Shown here piece after piece: positions 17,671 through 26,955 of a stretch of 64,000 nucleotides of DNA. The notes beneath the pieces were generated by a model. That model was not told where the DNA came from and searched no databases. It saw only the letters and a list, made by a program, of their open reading frames with translations. The stretch is from assembly GCA_023399375.1 (NCBI GenBank), contig JAEWPX010000048.1, positions 50,183-114,182 on the forward strand, written 5' to 3'. Source of the DNA: Pseudomonadota bacterium (GTDB taxonomy: Bacteria > Desulfobacterota > Desulfovibrionia > Desulfovibrionales > Desulfovibrionaceae). The position numbers and the translations under genes were made by a program. Position 1 is the first letter of the stretch, and each line of letters begins with the position of its first letter.

Positions 17671-17829
17671 TCAGCCGGTCACGCCCGTCAGCTTGGCCAG
17701 CATGCCAAGCGACGCCGTAAGGAGCCTGTGGCGCAACGGCTCGGGCAAATGCCATAAGGTCATGGCCATGTATGCGCCGAAGCCGGCCAGGACGAGGATG
17801 TCGAACAGGATGATGACGCGCTTTTGCAT
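17671..17829 (-). CDS. small membrane protein (52 aa), function unknown
   Basis: Residues 4-25 (RVIILFDILVLAGFGAYMAMTL) form one membrane segment, and the rest is short and amphipathic (LRHRLLTASLGMLAKLTG). GGGGAGG precedes this ATG. It is divergent from mtaB and its 3' end abuts a perfect palindrome. No family is recognised. Confidence 0.55.
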   Translation of the reverse strand: MQKRVIILFDILVLAGFGAYMAMTLWHLPEPLRHRLLTASLGMLAKLTGVTG

Positions 17830-17932
17830 GAAGGCCTCCCCGGGGGCATTATTTTCCCCGCCGCCAGGACCAAAGCAAACCGCGTTCCCGCGCGCCATGG
17901 ACCCCGCCGCCGGCCTCTGCTATGCGCCTGCC

Positions 17933-19243
17933 ATGCGAAACGACCGTCCCGTGCGCTTTTACCTGGAAACCCTGGGCTGCAAGGTCAACCAGTACGAAAG
18001 CCGCGCCCTGCATGAAGCCTGGAGCGAAGCCGGCATGGTTCGCGTGGACGCCCCGAGTCAGGCCGACCTGGCCGTGGCGCTCACCTGCGCCGTCACGGCC
18101 AGGGCCGAGGCCGAAAGCCGCAAGCTCGTGCGCGCCCTGATGCGCGAAACCCCCGACGGCGCGCGCGTCGTGGCCACGGGCTGCGCCGCCGTGGTCAGCC
18201 CGCAGGCGCTGGCCGCCCTCGGCGCGGCCGTGGTCCCGGACAAGGCGGGCCTTGCCCGCCGCCCCTTGGGTCCGGACAGCGCCGCGCCGCGCCCGGACGA
18301 CGTCTTCCCCGACCTCGCCGTGTCCGGCTACGACCGGGCGCGCGGCCTGCTCAAGGTCCAGGACGGCTGCTCCCACGGCTGTTCCTACTGCATCGTGCCC
18401 GCGGCCCGGGGGCCGTCCGTGTCGCGACGGCTTCCCGACATCCTGGCCGAGACCGGCCGCCTGCTCGCCGCCGGTCGCCGCGAGATCGGTGTCACGGGCA
18501 TCAACCTCGGCCACTACGGCCGCGAGTTCACCCCGCCCCAGACGTTCTGGACGCTCGTTGCCGCCCTGGACGCGCGCCTCGACGCAGAGCCGCCCGGCAC
18601 GGCGCGCCTGCGTCTGGGCTCGCTCGACCCGGACATGCTCACGGACGCGGGCCTGGAAGTTCTTGCCCGCTGCCGCAACGTCTGCCCGCACCTGCACATC
18701 TCGCTGCAAAGCGCCGATCCGGGCGTGCTTGCGGCCATGGGCCGTCGGCGCGGCGACGTGGACCGGACGTCCTCTTTTGTGGACAAATTGAGTCGGGAAT
18801 GGCCGCTTCTGGCGGTCGGCTGCGACGTCCTGACCGGCTTCCCCGGCGAATCCGAAGAGGCCTTCGCGCGCACGCGGGAATTTCTTGCCGCCCTGCCCCT
18901 GACCTATGCCCACGTCTTTCCCTATTCGCGCCGCCCGGGTACCCGCGCGGCGTCGCTGCCAGGCCAGCTGCCAAAACAGGAGCAGGCCGCGCGCGCCAGG
19001 GAACTGCGCGAGCTGGCCGCGGCCAAGAGCCGGGAATTTCTGGCGCGCCTTTCCCGCGCGCCGCGCCTGGACGTGGCCCTGGAGCGCACGGACCCGCCGG
19101 TCGGGGCCTGCGGCCAGTATGTCGATTGCCGTTTCGAGGCTCCGCTCGCCGCGCCGGCGGGGGCCATCGTCGCATCGCGGCCCGTGGGAACGGACGGGCA
19201 GATGTTGCGCGTGATCCCCCTGGCGGAAGAAGGCGCGCCGTGA
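17933..19243 (+). CDS. mtaB: MtaB-type tRNA methylthiotransferase
   Basis: A 436-aa radical-SAM enzyme that adds a methylthio group to t6A37 of tRNA. The N-terminal UPF0004 domain (1-125) has LETLGCKVNQYES with C16, plus C52 and C84 for the auxiliary cluster. The radical-SAM site is C146-SHG-C150-SY-C153. IGVTGINLGHYG and the C-terminal TRAM-like region (ALERTDPPVG onward) follow. The MtaB subgroup is favoured over MiaB and RimO by the LGCKVNQYE opening. The start is uncertain: an in-frame ATG at 17897 gives 12 more residues and neither has a good Shine-Dalgarno. The stop overlaps the next gene's GTG start. Confidence 0.88.
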   Translation: MRNDRPVRFYLETLGCKVNQYESRALHEAWSEAGMVRVDAPSQADLAVALTCAVTARAEAESRKLVRALMRETPDGARVVATGCAAVVSPQALAALGAAVVPDKAGLARRPLGPDSAAPRPDDVFPDLAVSGYDRARGLLKVQDGCSHGCSYCIVPAARGPSVSRRLPDILAETGRLLAAGRREIGVTGINLGHYGREFTPPQTFWTLVAALDARLDAEPPGTARLRLGSLDPDMLTDAGLEVLARCRNVCPHLHISLQSADPGVLAAMGRRRGDVDRTSSFVDKLSREWPLLAVGCDVLTGFPGESEEAFARTREFLAALPLTYAHVFPYSRRPGTRAASLPGQLPKQEQAARARELRELAAAKSREFLARLSRAPRLDVALERTDPPVGACGQYVDCRFEAPLAAPAGAIVASRPVGTDGQMLRVIPLAEEGAP

Positions 19244-19818
19244 GCCTGCCCCATGAACCGCTTCCGGCAAAGCGCGTCTGCTCCGTGCTGTCCGCGGTCC
19301 TGCCCGAGGTCTGGCCGCAGGTCGTCTCCGGGCTTGCGGCCTGCTTCGGCGAGGTGGAAATCGCCTACCCCGAGCGGCCGTTCACGCACACGGCCTACTA
19401 CGACGCCGAACTCGGCGCGCCCATCTCCCGCCGCGTGCTGGCGTTCGCCGGCCTCGCGGCGCAGGGGAGCCTCGGGCCCGACAAGGCCGCGACCAACGCC
19501 CTGGAAAACGCTCTGCGCCTCACGGACGGCCGCCGCCGCGTCAACCTCGACCCGGGCCTTTTGACCCAGGAACGCTTCGTCCTGGCCACGGGCAAGAACT
19601 TCACCCACCGCATCTATCTCGGGGACGGCATTTTCGCGGACCTGACCCTTGTCTTTCAGGCCGGCTCCTGGCAAACCCTGCCCTGGACGTTTCCCGACTA
19701 CGCCTCCCCGGACATGCTCGAGATCCTGACCGACATCCGCCGCCGCTACCGGCGGGACCTGCGGGAGGCCGCGTCCGCCATCATTTCCTCCAAGGAGCGC
19801 CCATGCCCAAAAGCATGA
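19240..19818 (+). CDS. DUF4416 family protein
   Basis: A 192-aa protein of unknown function. It has the typical DUF4416 features ERPFTHTAYYDAELG near residue 46, KAATNALEN near 85, RRVNLDPGLLTQERFVLATG near 100 and the C-terminal WTFPDYASPDMLEIL. The GTG start overlaps the mtaB stop as GTGA, so translation is coupled. Its 3' end overlaps yicC by 16 nt. It is cytoplasmic, with no signal or membrane segment. The position between mtaB and yicC suggests a housekeeping role. Confidence 0.82.
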   Translation: MSLPHEPLPAKRVCSVLSAVLPEVWPQVVSGLAACFGEVEIAYPERPFTHTAYYDAELGAPISRRVLAFAGLAAQGSLGPDKAATNALENALRLTDGRRRVNLDPGLLTQERFVLATGKNFTHRIYLGDGIFADLTLVFQAGSWQTLPWTFPDYASPDMLEILTDIRRRYRRDLREAASAIISSKERPCPKA

Positions 19819-20684
19819 CCGGCTACGGCAAAAGCCTCGTCGAGACCGATTCTTATACCCAAGTCTGGGAAGTGCGCGGCGTCAACAGCCGCTTTCTCGA
19901 CCTCAAATGGCGCCTGCCGCTTTTCCTGCGCCCGAGCGAAGCGGCCCTGGAACGAGTCGTGCGCGAGCAGGTGGCGCGCGGCCGCCTGGAAGTCCACCTG
20001 GAATTTTCGCCTAAGCGCACGGACATGTGGAAGGCCACGCTGGACACGGGCCTGGCCAGCGCCATGCTCGACGAACTCGACGCCCTGGCCAAAACGCGGG
20101 AGATTCCGTACGCGCCCGACCTCAACCGTCTGCTGAACCTGTCCCAGCTGTGGCGCGAGGAGGCCGTGGAACCCGATCCGACGCTGTTCGAAAACTTAAG
20201 CCATGGCCTGCGTCTGGCGCTGACCGATTTCAACGACGCGCGCTCCCGCGAAGGCCGCGCCCTGGCCGACGACCTGCTCGCCCGGCTCGCCACCCTGTCC
20301 GGCTGGCGCGACGCCATCGAGGCGGCCGCGCCCGCGGTCAAGGCGGAAAAGATGGAGCAGCTCGCGGCGCGCATCGCGCTGGTGCTGGAAAAGGCGGGCA
20401 TCGAGCCGGCCCAGGACCGCCTGCTCCAGGAAACGGCCATCCTCGCCGACAAGCTCGACGTGTCCGAGGAACTGACGCGCCTTTCCGGCCACCTCGGCCG
20501 CCTGGAAGGGCTGCTGCGCGAAGGCGGCGAGATCGGCAAGAAGCTCGACTTCCTGGTCCAGGAAGCCTTCCGCGAGATCAACACCTGCGGCAACAAGGCG
20601 CAAAACCTCGACATCAGCCGGCTGGTCGTGGATTTCAAGGCCGAGCTGGAAAAATGCCGCGAACAGGTGCAGAATCTCGAATAA
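19803..20684 (+). CDS. yicC: YicC family endoribonuclease-like protein
   Basis: A 293-aa cytoplasmic protein. The conserved N-terminus MPKSMTGYGKS, the stretch VNSRFLDLKWRLP and the C-terminal VQEAFREINTCGNKAQNLD are hallmarks of YicC/YloC proteins, for which RNase activity has been reported. Length is typical. AAGGAG lies before the ATG inside the preceding gene. It is followed after 14 nt by the RemA-like gene and then gmk, an order common in bacteria that places it in a conserved RNA/nucleotide operon. Confidence 0.93.
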   Translation: MPKSMTGYGKSLVETDSYTQVWEVRGVNSRFLDLKWRLPLFLRPSEAALERVVREQVARGRLEVHLEFSPKRTDMWKATLDTGLASAMLDELDALAKTREIPYAPDLNRLLNLSQLWREEAVEPDPTLFENLSHGLRLALTDFNDARSREGRALADDLLARLATLSGWRDAIEAAAPAVKAEKMEQLAARIALVLEKAGIEPAQDRLLQETAILADKLDVSEELTRLSGHLGRLEGLLREGGEIGKKLDFLVQEAFREINTCGNKAQNLDISRLVVDFKAELEKCREQVQNLE

Positions 20685-20698
20685 GCAAGGAAGGACGC

Positions 20699-20959
20699 AT
20701 GGCCCAGGGACTGCTCAACATCGGCTTCGGCAACTTCGTGGCCGCCGCGCGCGTCACGGCCATCGTCAACCCCGCCTCCTCGCCCATGCGTCGCCTGCGC
20801 GAGGAGGCGCGCAACGACAAACGGCTCGTGGACGCGACCCAGGGCCGCAAGACCCGATCCATCATCATCACCGATTCCAACCACGTGATCCTGTCGGGCA
20901 TCCAGGCCGAGACCCTAAGCGCCCGCTTCACCGTGGAGGAGGACGACCATGCCGGCTAA
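20699..20959 (+). CDS. RemA/DUF370 family protein
   Basis: An 86-aa protein matching the RemA (DUF370) family: LLNIGFGNFVAAARVTAIVN at 5-24, ASSPMRRLREEARNDKRLVD in the middle and the family's SIIITDSNHVILS. RemA is a DNA-binding activator of matrix genes in Bacillus; the role in sulfate reducers is unknown, so I leave the symbol empty. AAGGA precedes the ATG. It overlaps gmk by 11 nt. Confidence 0.88.
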   Translation: MAQGLLNIGFGNFVAAARVTAIVNPASSPMRRLREEARNDKRLVDATQGRKTRSIIITDSNHVILSGIQAETLSARFTVEEDDHAG

Positions 20960-21578
20960 ACGCCTCGGCCTTTTTCTCGTGGTCTGCGCCCCGTCCGGGA
21001 CGGGCAAATCCACGCTCGTAAAGCGTCTTTGCGCCGAATTCCCAAGCCTCTCCTTTTCCGTTTCCGCGACCACGCGTCCGCCCCGCCACGGCGAGACCGA
21101 CGGCGTGGACTACCACTTCCTCGACCGGGACACGTTTCTCGCCTGGCGCGAGGCCGGCCGGCTCGCCGAATGGGCCGAGGTCCACGGCAACTTCTACGGC
21201 ACGCCGCTGGCCCCCGTGCGCGAGGCCATGGCCGCCGGCAACGACGTGCTCTTCGACATCGACGTCCAGGGAGCGGCGCAACTGCGCCAAAGCCTCGGGG
21301 CCGGGGCCTACGTCTTCATCCTGCCGCCCACGCGCGCGGAGCTCTCGCGCCGGCTCTCGGCGCGCGGCACGGACTCCCCGGAAGTCGTGGCCAAGCGTCT
21401 CGCCGCCGCGCCCAAGGAACTCGCCGACGCGCCCCTTTTCGACTACTGGGTGGAAAACGCCGACCTGGAAGCGGCCTATGCCGACCTGCGCGCCGTCTAC
21501 ATGGCCGAACGCCGCCGGCCGCGCTGCCATCCGGACCTGTTGCCCGAACTGCTGGCCCAATGGGACGCGGCCATCTAG
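20949..21578 (+). CDS. gmk: guanylate kinase
   Basis: A 209-aa enzyme that phosphorylates GMP to GDP. P-loop APSGTGKSTLVKR is at about residues 14-26. The GMP-binding region follows with SATTRPPRHGETDGVDYHFL, then EVHGNFYGTPL, and the lid and core contain DIDVQGAAQLR. The family usually reads SxTTRxPRxGExxGxDYxF, which is satisfied. It is the third gene of yicC-remA-gmk and overlaps its neighbour. No rpoZ follows. Confidence 0.97.
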   Translation: MPAKRLGLFLVVCAPSGTGKSTLVKRLCAEFPSLSFSVSATTRPPRHGETDGVDYHFLDRDTFLAWREAGRLAEWAEVHGNFYGTPLAPVREAMAAGNDVLFDIDVQGAAQLRQSLGAGAYVFILPPTRAELSRRLSARGTDSPEVVAKRLAAAPKELADAPLFDYWVENADLEAAYADLRAVYMAERRRPRCHPDLLPELLAQWDAAI

Positions 21579-21668
21579 TCGGGAAAACCTTTTTCCAAGG
21601 ACATTGACCCCTTCGATTGTTTCCGGTTAATGTCGCACAAAGCACGCTCTTCGCATTTCAGGGACGCC

Positions 21669-22550
21669 ATGAGCCAGAACCAGGACAAAGCCCCAAAGCC
21701 TGGCGCGACTGCGCCGGACGACGAGTCCGGGCAGAAGCGCGAGCGCATCAAGGGCATCTTCTCCACCCAGGCCATTCAGAAGGTGGGCACCGGAACGACG
21801 ACCCGTCGCACCATCCAGAAGATGTATTGGTTCGTGGAGGAAGACGCGTCGCACAACCTGGAGATCCAGCCACTCAACAAGAACTATGTCCCTTCCGGCC
21901 CCAAGCGCCGCATCACCCTCGAAGAACTGCTGGAGAAATTCTCGCCCGAACCCGAATTCTACGTTTCCACGGTCTATCCGCGCCTGCGCGAACTGAACAT
22001 GGTCATCCAGAAAGGCGAGAAGCACCGCGAGAAGGGCGAAATCTTCAGCGCCGAGCTGGAATTCGGCCAGGCCCTGGCCGTGGACGAGGAGAACATCCGC
22101 GCCAACTTCGGCCTGGGGCTCACCTATCTCGACCGCGGCGAGTCCAACAAGGCCGACGACATCTTCCAGCGCCTGGTGCGTCTCGACGCCTCCTTCGACA
22201 AGGAGCACAAGCACCTCTTCAACGAATTCGGCATGAACCTGCGCAAGAACAAGATGCTCGACCAGGCCATCGACTACTACCAGCGGGCCGAAAGCCTGGC
22301 CGTGCGCGACGACCATCTGATGTTCAACATCGCCCGGGCCTTTTTCGACAAGAAGGACTACGTCCGGACCATGGAGTACCTGCACAAGGCCCTGGCGCTC
22401 AATCCCGACCATGCCGAATCCCGCCGTTTCGCCGCCTTTCTCGAGGAAAAGGGCCTGGCCAAGGGGGCGCTTCCCACCGCGGCGACCGCGGCGACCGCGC
22501 CCGACGACGACGGCGCGCCCTCCCAGGGAGGGGAAGAACTGCCCTCATGA
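21669..22550 (+). CDS. tetratricopeptide-repeat protein
   Basis: A 293-aa soluble protein, probably an adaptor. Residues 1-100 hold a charged region (RTIQKMYWFVEEDASHNLEI) of unknown fold. From about residue 120 there are at least four TPR-like helical pairs (for example EKHREKGEIFSAELEFGQAL, ANFGLGLTYLDRGESNKADD and KKDYVRTMEYLHKALALNP). The tail is Ala/Thr-rich. The start at 21669 is chosen for AGGGA upstream; an ATG at 21630 would add 13 residues but has no ribosome site. It overlaps the HDOD gene as ATGA, so the two are translated together and may act together. Confidence 0.8.
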   Translation: MSQNQDKAPKPGATAPDDESGQKRERIKGIFSTQAIQKVGTGTTTRRTIQKMYWFVEEDASHNLEIQPLNKNYVPSGPKRRITLEELLEKFSPEPEFYVSTVYPRLRELNMVIQKGEKHREKGEIFSAELEFGQALAVDEENIRANFGLGLTYLDRGESNKADDIFQRLVRLDASFDKEHKHLFNEFGMNLRKNKMLDQAIDYYQRAESLAVRDDHLMFNIARAFFDKKDYVRTMEYLHKALALNPDHAESRRFAAFLEEKGLAKGALPTAATAATAPDDDGAPSQGGEELPS

Positions 22551-23407
22551 GCCAGGAACGCGGCCAGCGCTTCCTGCTCGATCTGCCCACGGTCCGAAAC
22601 GACCTGCCCTATTCCCCTGACCTGCTCACCCGTCTGTTTCGCTTGACCGGCGAGGAAGGCCTGTCGCCGCTCGAGGCCATCGCCGCGGCCGTGGCCGAGG
22701 ACCAGGGCCTTTCCGCCCGCCTCCTGGCCCTGGCCAATTCCGCCTTCTACGGGCTCCAGTCCCAGGTGGGCACGGTGGGCCGGGCCGTGGCCGTGCTCGG
22801 GCTGCGCGAGGTGCGCTCCCTGGTGCTGGCGCTCGGCATGCGCGGGCTGGCCGACGCGCGCCCCCTGCCGCCGGAGTTCGCCTTCGCGCCCTACCTCGCG
22901 CACCAGCTGGCCGTGGCCGGAGCCGCCCGGGGACTCGCCCGCATCACCGCCGCCATGGACCCGGACGACGCCTTCACCGCAGGGCTGCTCCACGACCTCG
23001 GCAAGCTGCTCACGGCCCTGTACCGGCCCGAGGACTGGCAGGCGCAGGCGGCCCTGGCCACGGCCGAAGGCCTGCCCTGGCACGAGGCCGAGGAACGCCA
23101 CTGGGGCCTGGACCACGGCCTGATCGGCGGCATGGTCCTGCGCTCCTGGAACCTGCCCGAAACCCTGACCGAGCCCGTCAACTGGCACCATGCGCCGCTG
23201 GCCGCGCCGAGCCGTCTCCTGCCCTGCGCCCTGGCGAGCCTGGCCGACGCCCTGGCCCGCGAAGCCACGGACACGCCGCAACCGGGCATCGCACCCGACC
23301 CCGCCCTGGCCGCGCGGCTCGGCCTGTCCCTGGACGCGGCCCGGCAATGCGTGAAAGCGGCCCTGGCCGAGCGGGACACTGCGGCCCTGGCCGCGGCCCT
23401 GGCCTGA
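22547..23407 (+). CDS. HDOD-domain protein
   Basis: A 286-aa protein with an HDOD domain over about residues 15-215. Recognisable parts are LSARLLALANSAFYGL, VGRAVAVLGLREVRSLVLAL and DDAFTAGLLHDLGKLL. The His-Asp pair HDLGK of HD proteins remains, but the other metal ligands are not preserved as in true HD phosphohydrolases. HDOD proteins usually act in signal transduction. It overlaps the TPR gene by 4 nt, which suggests a shared task. No attached output domain is seen. Confidence 0.87.
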   Translation: MSQERGQRFLLDLPTVRNDLPYSPDLLTRLFRLTGEEGLSPLEAIAAAVAEDQGLSARLLALANSAFYGLQSQVGTVGRAVAVLGLREVRSLVLALGMRGLADARPLPPEFAFAPYLAHQLAVAGAARGLARITAAMDPDDAFTAGLLHDLGKLLTALYRPEDWQAQAALATAEGLPWHEAEERHWGLDHGLIGGMVLRSWNLPETLTEPVNWHHAPLAAPSRLLPCALASLADALAREATDTPQPGIAPDPALAARLGLSLDAARQCVKAALAERDTAALAAALA

Positions 23408-23477
23408 GAGGGCCCGCCCTCCCCCATCTTGCCTTGCGCCCCCGGCCGGGGCATCATGACCTTTTCCGGAGCGCCCC

Positions 23478-25196
23478 TTGCAAAAAAACTGGATCTTTCC
23501 GCCAAACGGCGACGGCCCGGCCCTGTCCATGGCCGAGGCCCTGGGCATTTCCCCGGCCATCGCCGCCCTGCTCCTGCGCCGCGGCTGCGATACGGCCGAG
23601 GCCATGGACGCCTACCTTTCGCCAGGGCTGCGCCGCCTCATGCCGCCTGCGGCCATCCCAGGCATGAACGAGGCCGCGGCGCTCCTCGCCCGCACCCTGG
23701 ACGCCGGCGGCAAGGTCGCCATCTGGGGCGACTATGACGTGGACGGCATCACGGGCACGGCCCTGCTCGTGGAATTCCTGCGCGGCCGCGGGCACGAGCC
23801 CTTGTGGCGGCTGCCCGAGCGCGCGGCCGAGGGCTACGGCCTCAACGCCTCCGGCATCGAGGAACTGGCCGCGGCCGGGGCGACGCTGCTCGTCACCGTG
23901 GACTGCGGCATCGGCGGCGTGGCCGAGGTGGCGCGCGCCAAGGAGCTGGGGCTCGGCGTCATCGTCACGGACCACCACCTACCCGGCCCGGAACTGCCGC
24001 CGGCCGACGTGGTGGTCGATCCCAAGCTGGCCGAGGGTCCGGGGTGGGATCTGGCGGGCGTGGGCGTGGCCTTTTTCCTGGCCGCGGCGCTCAACCGCCT
24101 GCTGCCCGGCGAGCCGTCCGACGTGCGCCGCCTGCTCGACCTCGTCGCGCTCGGCACCCTGGCCGACGTGGTCCCGCTGGCCGGCCAGAACCGCATCCTG
24201 GCCAAAAACGGCATGCTGCTGCTGGCCGAAGCGCCGCGTCCCGGCATCCACGCCCTGAAGGAAGTCTGCAACCACAACCCCAAGGCCGCACTGACGGCGT
24301 CCCAGGTGACCTTCGGCCTGGCCCCGCGCATCAACGCCGCAGGCCGCATGGGCCATCCCGACGCGGCGCTTTCCCTGCTGCTGGCCCCGGACCTGGACAC
24401 GGCCCGGCCGCTGGCCGCGGAACTCGACGCCGAGAACGCCCGCCGCCGCGCCGAGGAGGACGCCATCCTCGCCGAGGCCATGGCGCAAGCCGAGGCCGGG
24501 CCGGACCGCTTCGGCCTGACCCTGTTCGCGTCCCACTGGCATCAGGGCGTCATCGGCATCGTGGCCTCGCGCGTGGCCGAGCGGCGCAACCGCCCCACCC
24601 TCATTCTCACGAGCGACCCGGCCAAGGGCCTCCTCAAGGGCTCGGGCCGCTCCATCGAAAACTGCGACCTGCACGGCCTGTTGTGCGAAATCGCGGACGT
24701 GCTGCAAGGTTTCGGCGGCCACAAGCAGGCGGCCGGCCTCTCCATCCTCCCGGAAAACCTCGACGCCCTCGGCCGCGCCTTCGACGCGGCCGCTGCCCGC
24801 GCCCTGGGCCCGACGGTGCCGCCGCCGACGCTGCGCCTGGACGGGGAACTGTCCTTCGGCGAGGTCACGGCCGCGCTCGTGCGCGAGCTCGGTTTGCTCG
24901 AGCCGTTCGGCTGCGGCAATCCCGAGCCGCTGTTCGCGTCGCCGCCCGTATCGGTGCTGTCGCGCCGCGTTTTTGGCGAAAACCATGTTGCGGTTTCGCT
25001 GCGCGATGCGGCTGCGGGCGTGACGCTTCGTGGCAAGGCCTGGCGCATGGCCGACGTTTTCGGGGAGCGCAGCGCGGGCCGCGCGATACGCGTGGCTTAT
25101 ACGCCAAAAATGTCGTACTTTTCGGGAGTGCCGGAAATCGAGTTGCGACTTCGCGACATACAGGAAGATGCCCCCCGAAACATTTCAAATCTGTAA
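23478..25196 (+). CDS. recJ: single-stranded-DNA-specific exonuclease RecJ
   Basis: A 572-aa 5'-3' exonuclease for recombination and repair. The DHH phosphoesterase motifs are present: WGDYDVDGITGTAL (D85, D87, D89), the VTVDCGIGG segment, VTDHHLPGPELP, and in the DHHA1 part SGRSIENCDLHGLL and FGGHKQAAGLSI. An OB-fold region follows to the end. Length is standard. The start is TTG at 23478 with CGGAG upstream; no in-frame ATG nearby fits the N-terminus. It follows the HDOD gene after 70 nt. Confidence 0.93.
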   Translation: MQKNWIFPPNGDGPALSMAEALGISPAIAALLLRRGCDTAEAMDAYLSPGLRRLMPPAAIPGMNEAAALLARTLDAGGKVAIWGDYDVDGITGTALLVEFLRGRGHEPLWRLPERAAEGYGLNASGIEELAAAGATLLVTVDCGIGGVAEVARAKELGLGVIVTDHHLPGPELPPADVVVDPKLAEGPGWDLAGVGVAFFLAAALNRLLPGEPSDVRRLLDLVALGTLADVVPLAGQNRILAKNGMLLLAEAPRPGIHALKEVCNHNPKAALTASQVTFGLAPRINAAGRMGHPDAALSLLLAPDLDTARPLAAELDAENARRRAEEDAILAEAMAQAEAGPDRFGLTLFASHWHQGVIGIVASRVAERRNRPTLILTSDPAKGLLKGSGRSIENCDLHGLLCEIADVLQGFGGHKQAAGLSILPENLDALGRAFDAAAARALGPTVPPPTLRLDGELSFGEVTAALVRELGLLEPFGCGNPEPLFASPPVSVLSRRVFGENHVAVSLRDAAAGVTLRGKAWRMADVFGERSAGRAIRVAYTPKMSYFSGVPEIELRLRDIQEDAPRNISNL

Positions 25197-25239
25197 TCTT
25201 CGTGTAAATTATTTCAATATGTTAACGCCTCACACGACC

Positions 25240-25267
25240 TTGCTCCATTTCGTAACAATCGCATAGA
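25240..25267 (+). promoter_or_regulatory. candidate promoter of porin 1
   Basis: TTGCTC (25240-25245), a 16-nt spacer and CATAGA (25262-25267) lie in an AT-rich patch about 95 nt before the porin start. The same -35 hexamer, spacer length and CAT start of the -10 recur before the second intact porin. Confidence 0.5.
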
Positions 25268-25362
25268 GTTGCACCGTGATGGTGGAATCGGCTTCGCCAG
25301 CCCGGCCCGCCGTCACGGCCGTTCGGCAATCGTAACCGGATCACGCAAGGAGGGAGGATTCC

Positions 25363-26838
25363 ATGAAACGTTTTGGCATTCTGGCCATCGCCGCCGCCCT
25401 GCTCCTGGGCTCGGCCATTGGCGCGTCCGCCGCGACCGAAGTGAAAATGGTCGGCGACGCCTTCGTCTATGGCACGTTCAACGCCAACCAGAACTTCACC
25501 GGTTGGAGCACGGGCACCTGGGACAACAATTCCGGAGCCTACACCGGCGCCGGCAAGCAGACCGAAGACCGCTTCCAGATCTGGGAGCGCTTTCGTCTGC
25601 GCACCGACTTCGTGGCCAACGAGGCCGTGAAGTTCCGCCTGGGCATCAAGGTGCAGGACACCTGGGGTCACGGCACCTTCACCGCCGCCAACCCGGCCGT
25701 CGCGGTTGAAGTCTACCAGGCCTTCCTGCAGTTCAAAATGCCGGACTGCAACGTGGAAGTGACCGCCGGTCTGCAGGACTTCTCCCTGCCGGCCAACGCC
25801 TTCTTCACCGACTCCGTGGTGTTCGGCGGCGACCGCGCCGCCGCCCTGGTCGTGAACGCCCCGATCAACGAGAACTTCTCTGTTGTCGCGGCCTACTCGC
25901 GCATGCTGGACAAGAACCGGACCTTCGACACCACCACCACCCAGCAGGCCGACGAACTGGACGCCTACGTCCTGGCTCTGCCGATCACCCTCAACGGCTT
26001 CAAGGCCACCCCGTGGGGCACCATCGCCGTCGCCGGTCGTGACGCCAACTACTTCACCGCCGGTTCCTACGGCCCCAACTCCACCTTCGCCGACAGCCTG
26101 CTGTCCGCCGGCACGTTCCTGACCCCCACCGGCATGCGCAACGCGCAGAACGCCTACTGGTGGGCCGGCGGCACCTTCGAGGTGACCGCGCTCGACCCGG
26201 TGAAGTTCTACGCCGACGTGATCTACGGTTCCGGCAACCAGGGCGACCGCAAGAAGGACCGCCGCGAAGGCTGGTTCATCGACCTCGGCGCCGAGTACAC
26301 CGGCCTCGACATCCTCACTCCGCAGGTGTTCGCCTGGTGGTCCACGGGCGAAGACAAGTCCACCCGCAACGGTTCCGAGCGTATGCCCTCGATCCTGTCC
26401 AACTGGGGCCCGGGCAACAGCTTCCTGTTCGACTGCTCCCAGGATCTGCTCAAGCAGGGCAACATGGGCGTCAACCCCATCGGTTCCATGGGCATCGGCG
26501 CTTCGCTCAACAACATCTCGTTCATCGAGAAGTTGAGCAACCGCCTGACCTTCGTCTACCTGCGCGGCAACAACTCGGCTTCGGCCATCCGCTACCTGAA
26601 CACCTACATGGGCAGCAACCCGTACTTCACCATGGGTCGCGACCTGACCACCAACGAGTACATCATCGGCGCCAACTTCGACACGACCTACCAGATTTAT
26701 GAAAATCTGGCCGCCGTCGTGGAGACCGGTTGGGCGCACGGCGACTTCCAGACCAGCGTCTGGGGTCACCGCCTGGCTGACAAGGCCCGTCAGGGCGACG
26801 CCTGGAAGGTCGCCTTCGGCCTGACCTACAAGTTCTAG
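25363..26838 (+). CDS. outer-membrane trimeric porin, copy 1
   Basis: A 491-aa outer-membrane channel of the Desulfovibrio homotrimeric porin type. Residues 1-23 are a Sec signal (MKRFGILAIAAALLLGSAIG, cleaved after ASA). The mature part consists of beta strands ending in the C-terminal FGLTYKF, with the terminal Phe that targets the Bam machinery. AAGGAGGGAGG precedes the ATG. Codon use is strongly biased to AAG, GGC and CTG, which suggests high expression. Its closest relatives are the neighbouring copies at 26956-27714 (broken) and 28124-29605. Two Cys (C127 and C364) are present in the mature part. Substrate range cannot be told. Confidence 0.92.
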   Translation: MKRFGILAIAAALLLGSAIGASAATEVKMVGDAFVYGTFNANQNFTGWSTGTWDNNSGAYTGAGKQTEDRFQIWERFRLRTDFVANEAVKFRLGIKVQDTWGHGTFTAANPAVAVEVYQAFLQFKMPDCNVEVTAGLQDFSLPANAFFTDSVVFGGDRAAALVVNAPINENFSVVAAYSRMLDKNRTFDTTTTQQADELDAYVLALPITLNGFKATPWGTIAVAGRDANYFTAGSYGPNSTFADSLLSAGTFLTPTGMRNAQNAYWWAGGTFEVTALDPVKFYADVIYGSGNQGDRKKDRREGWFIDLGAEYTGLDILTPQVFAWWSTGEDKSTRNGSERMPSILSNWGPGNSFLFDCSQDLLKQGNMGVNPIGSMGIGASLNNISFIEKLSNRLTFVYLRGNNSASAIRYLNTYMGSNPYFTMGRDLTTNEYIIGANFDTTYQIYENLAAVVETGWAHGDFQTSVWGHRLADKARQGDAWKVAFGLTYKF

Positions 26839-26863
26839 CGTATTCCCGTTCCGCCGACGGCCA

Positions 26864-26898
26864 AAGGCCGGGGCTCGCCAGCCCCGGCCTTTTTTTTT
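26864..26898 (+). terminator. intrinsic terminator of porin 1
   Basis: A 12-bp stem AAGGCCGGGGCT / AGCCCCGGCCTT with loop CGCC is followed by an unbroken T-run of eight (26891-26898), 25 nt after the stop. Confidence 0.95.
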
Positions 26899-26955
26899 CG
26901 CCCCCATTCGCCGGCGGCCTCCCCCGCGAAGGCTTCGCCTGTTCACCTCGTCCGC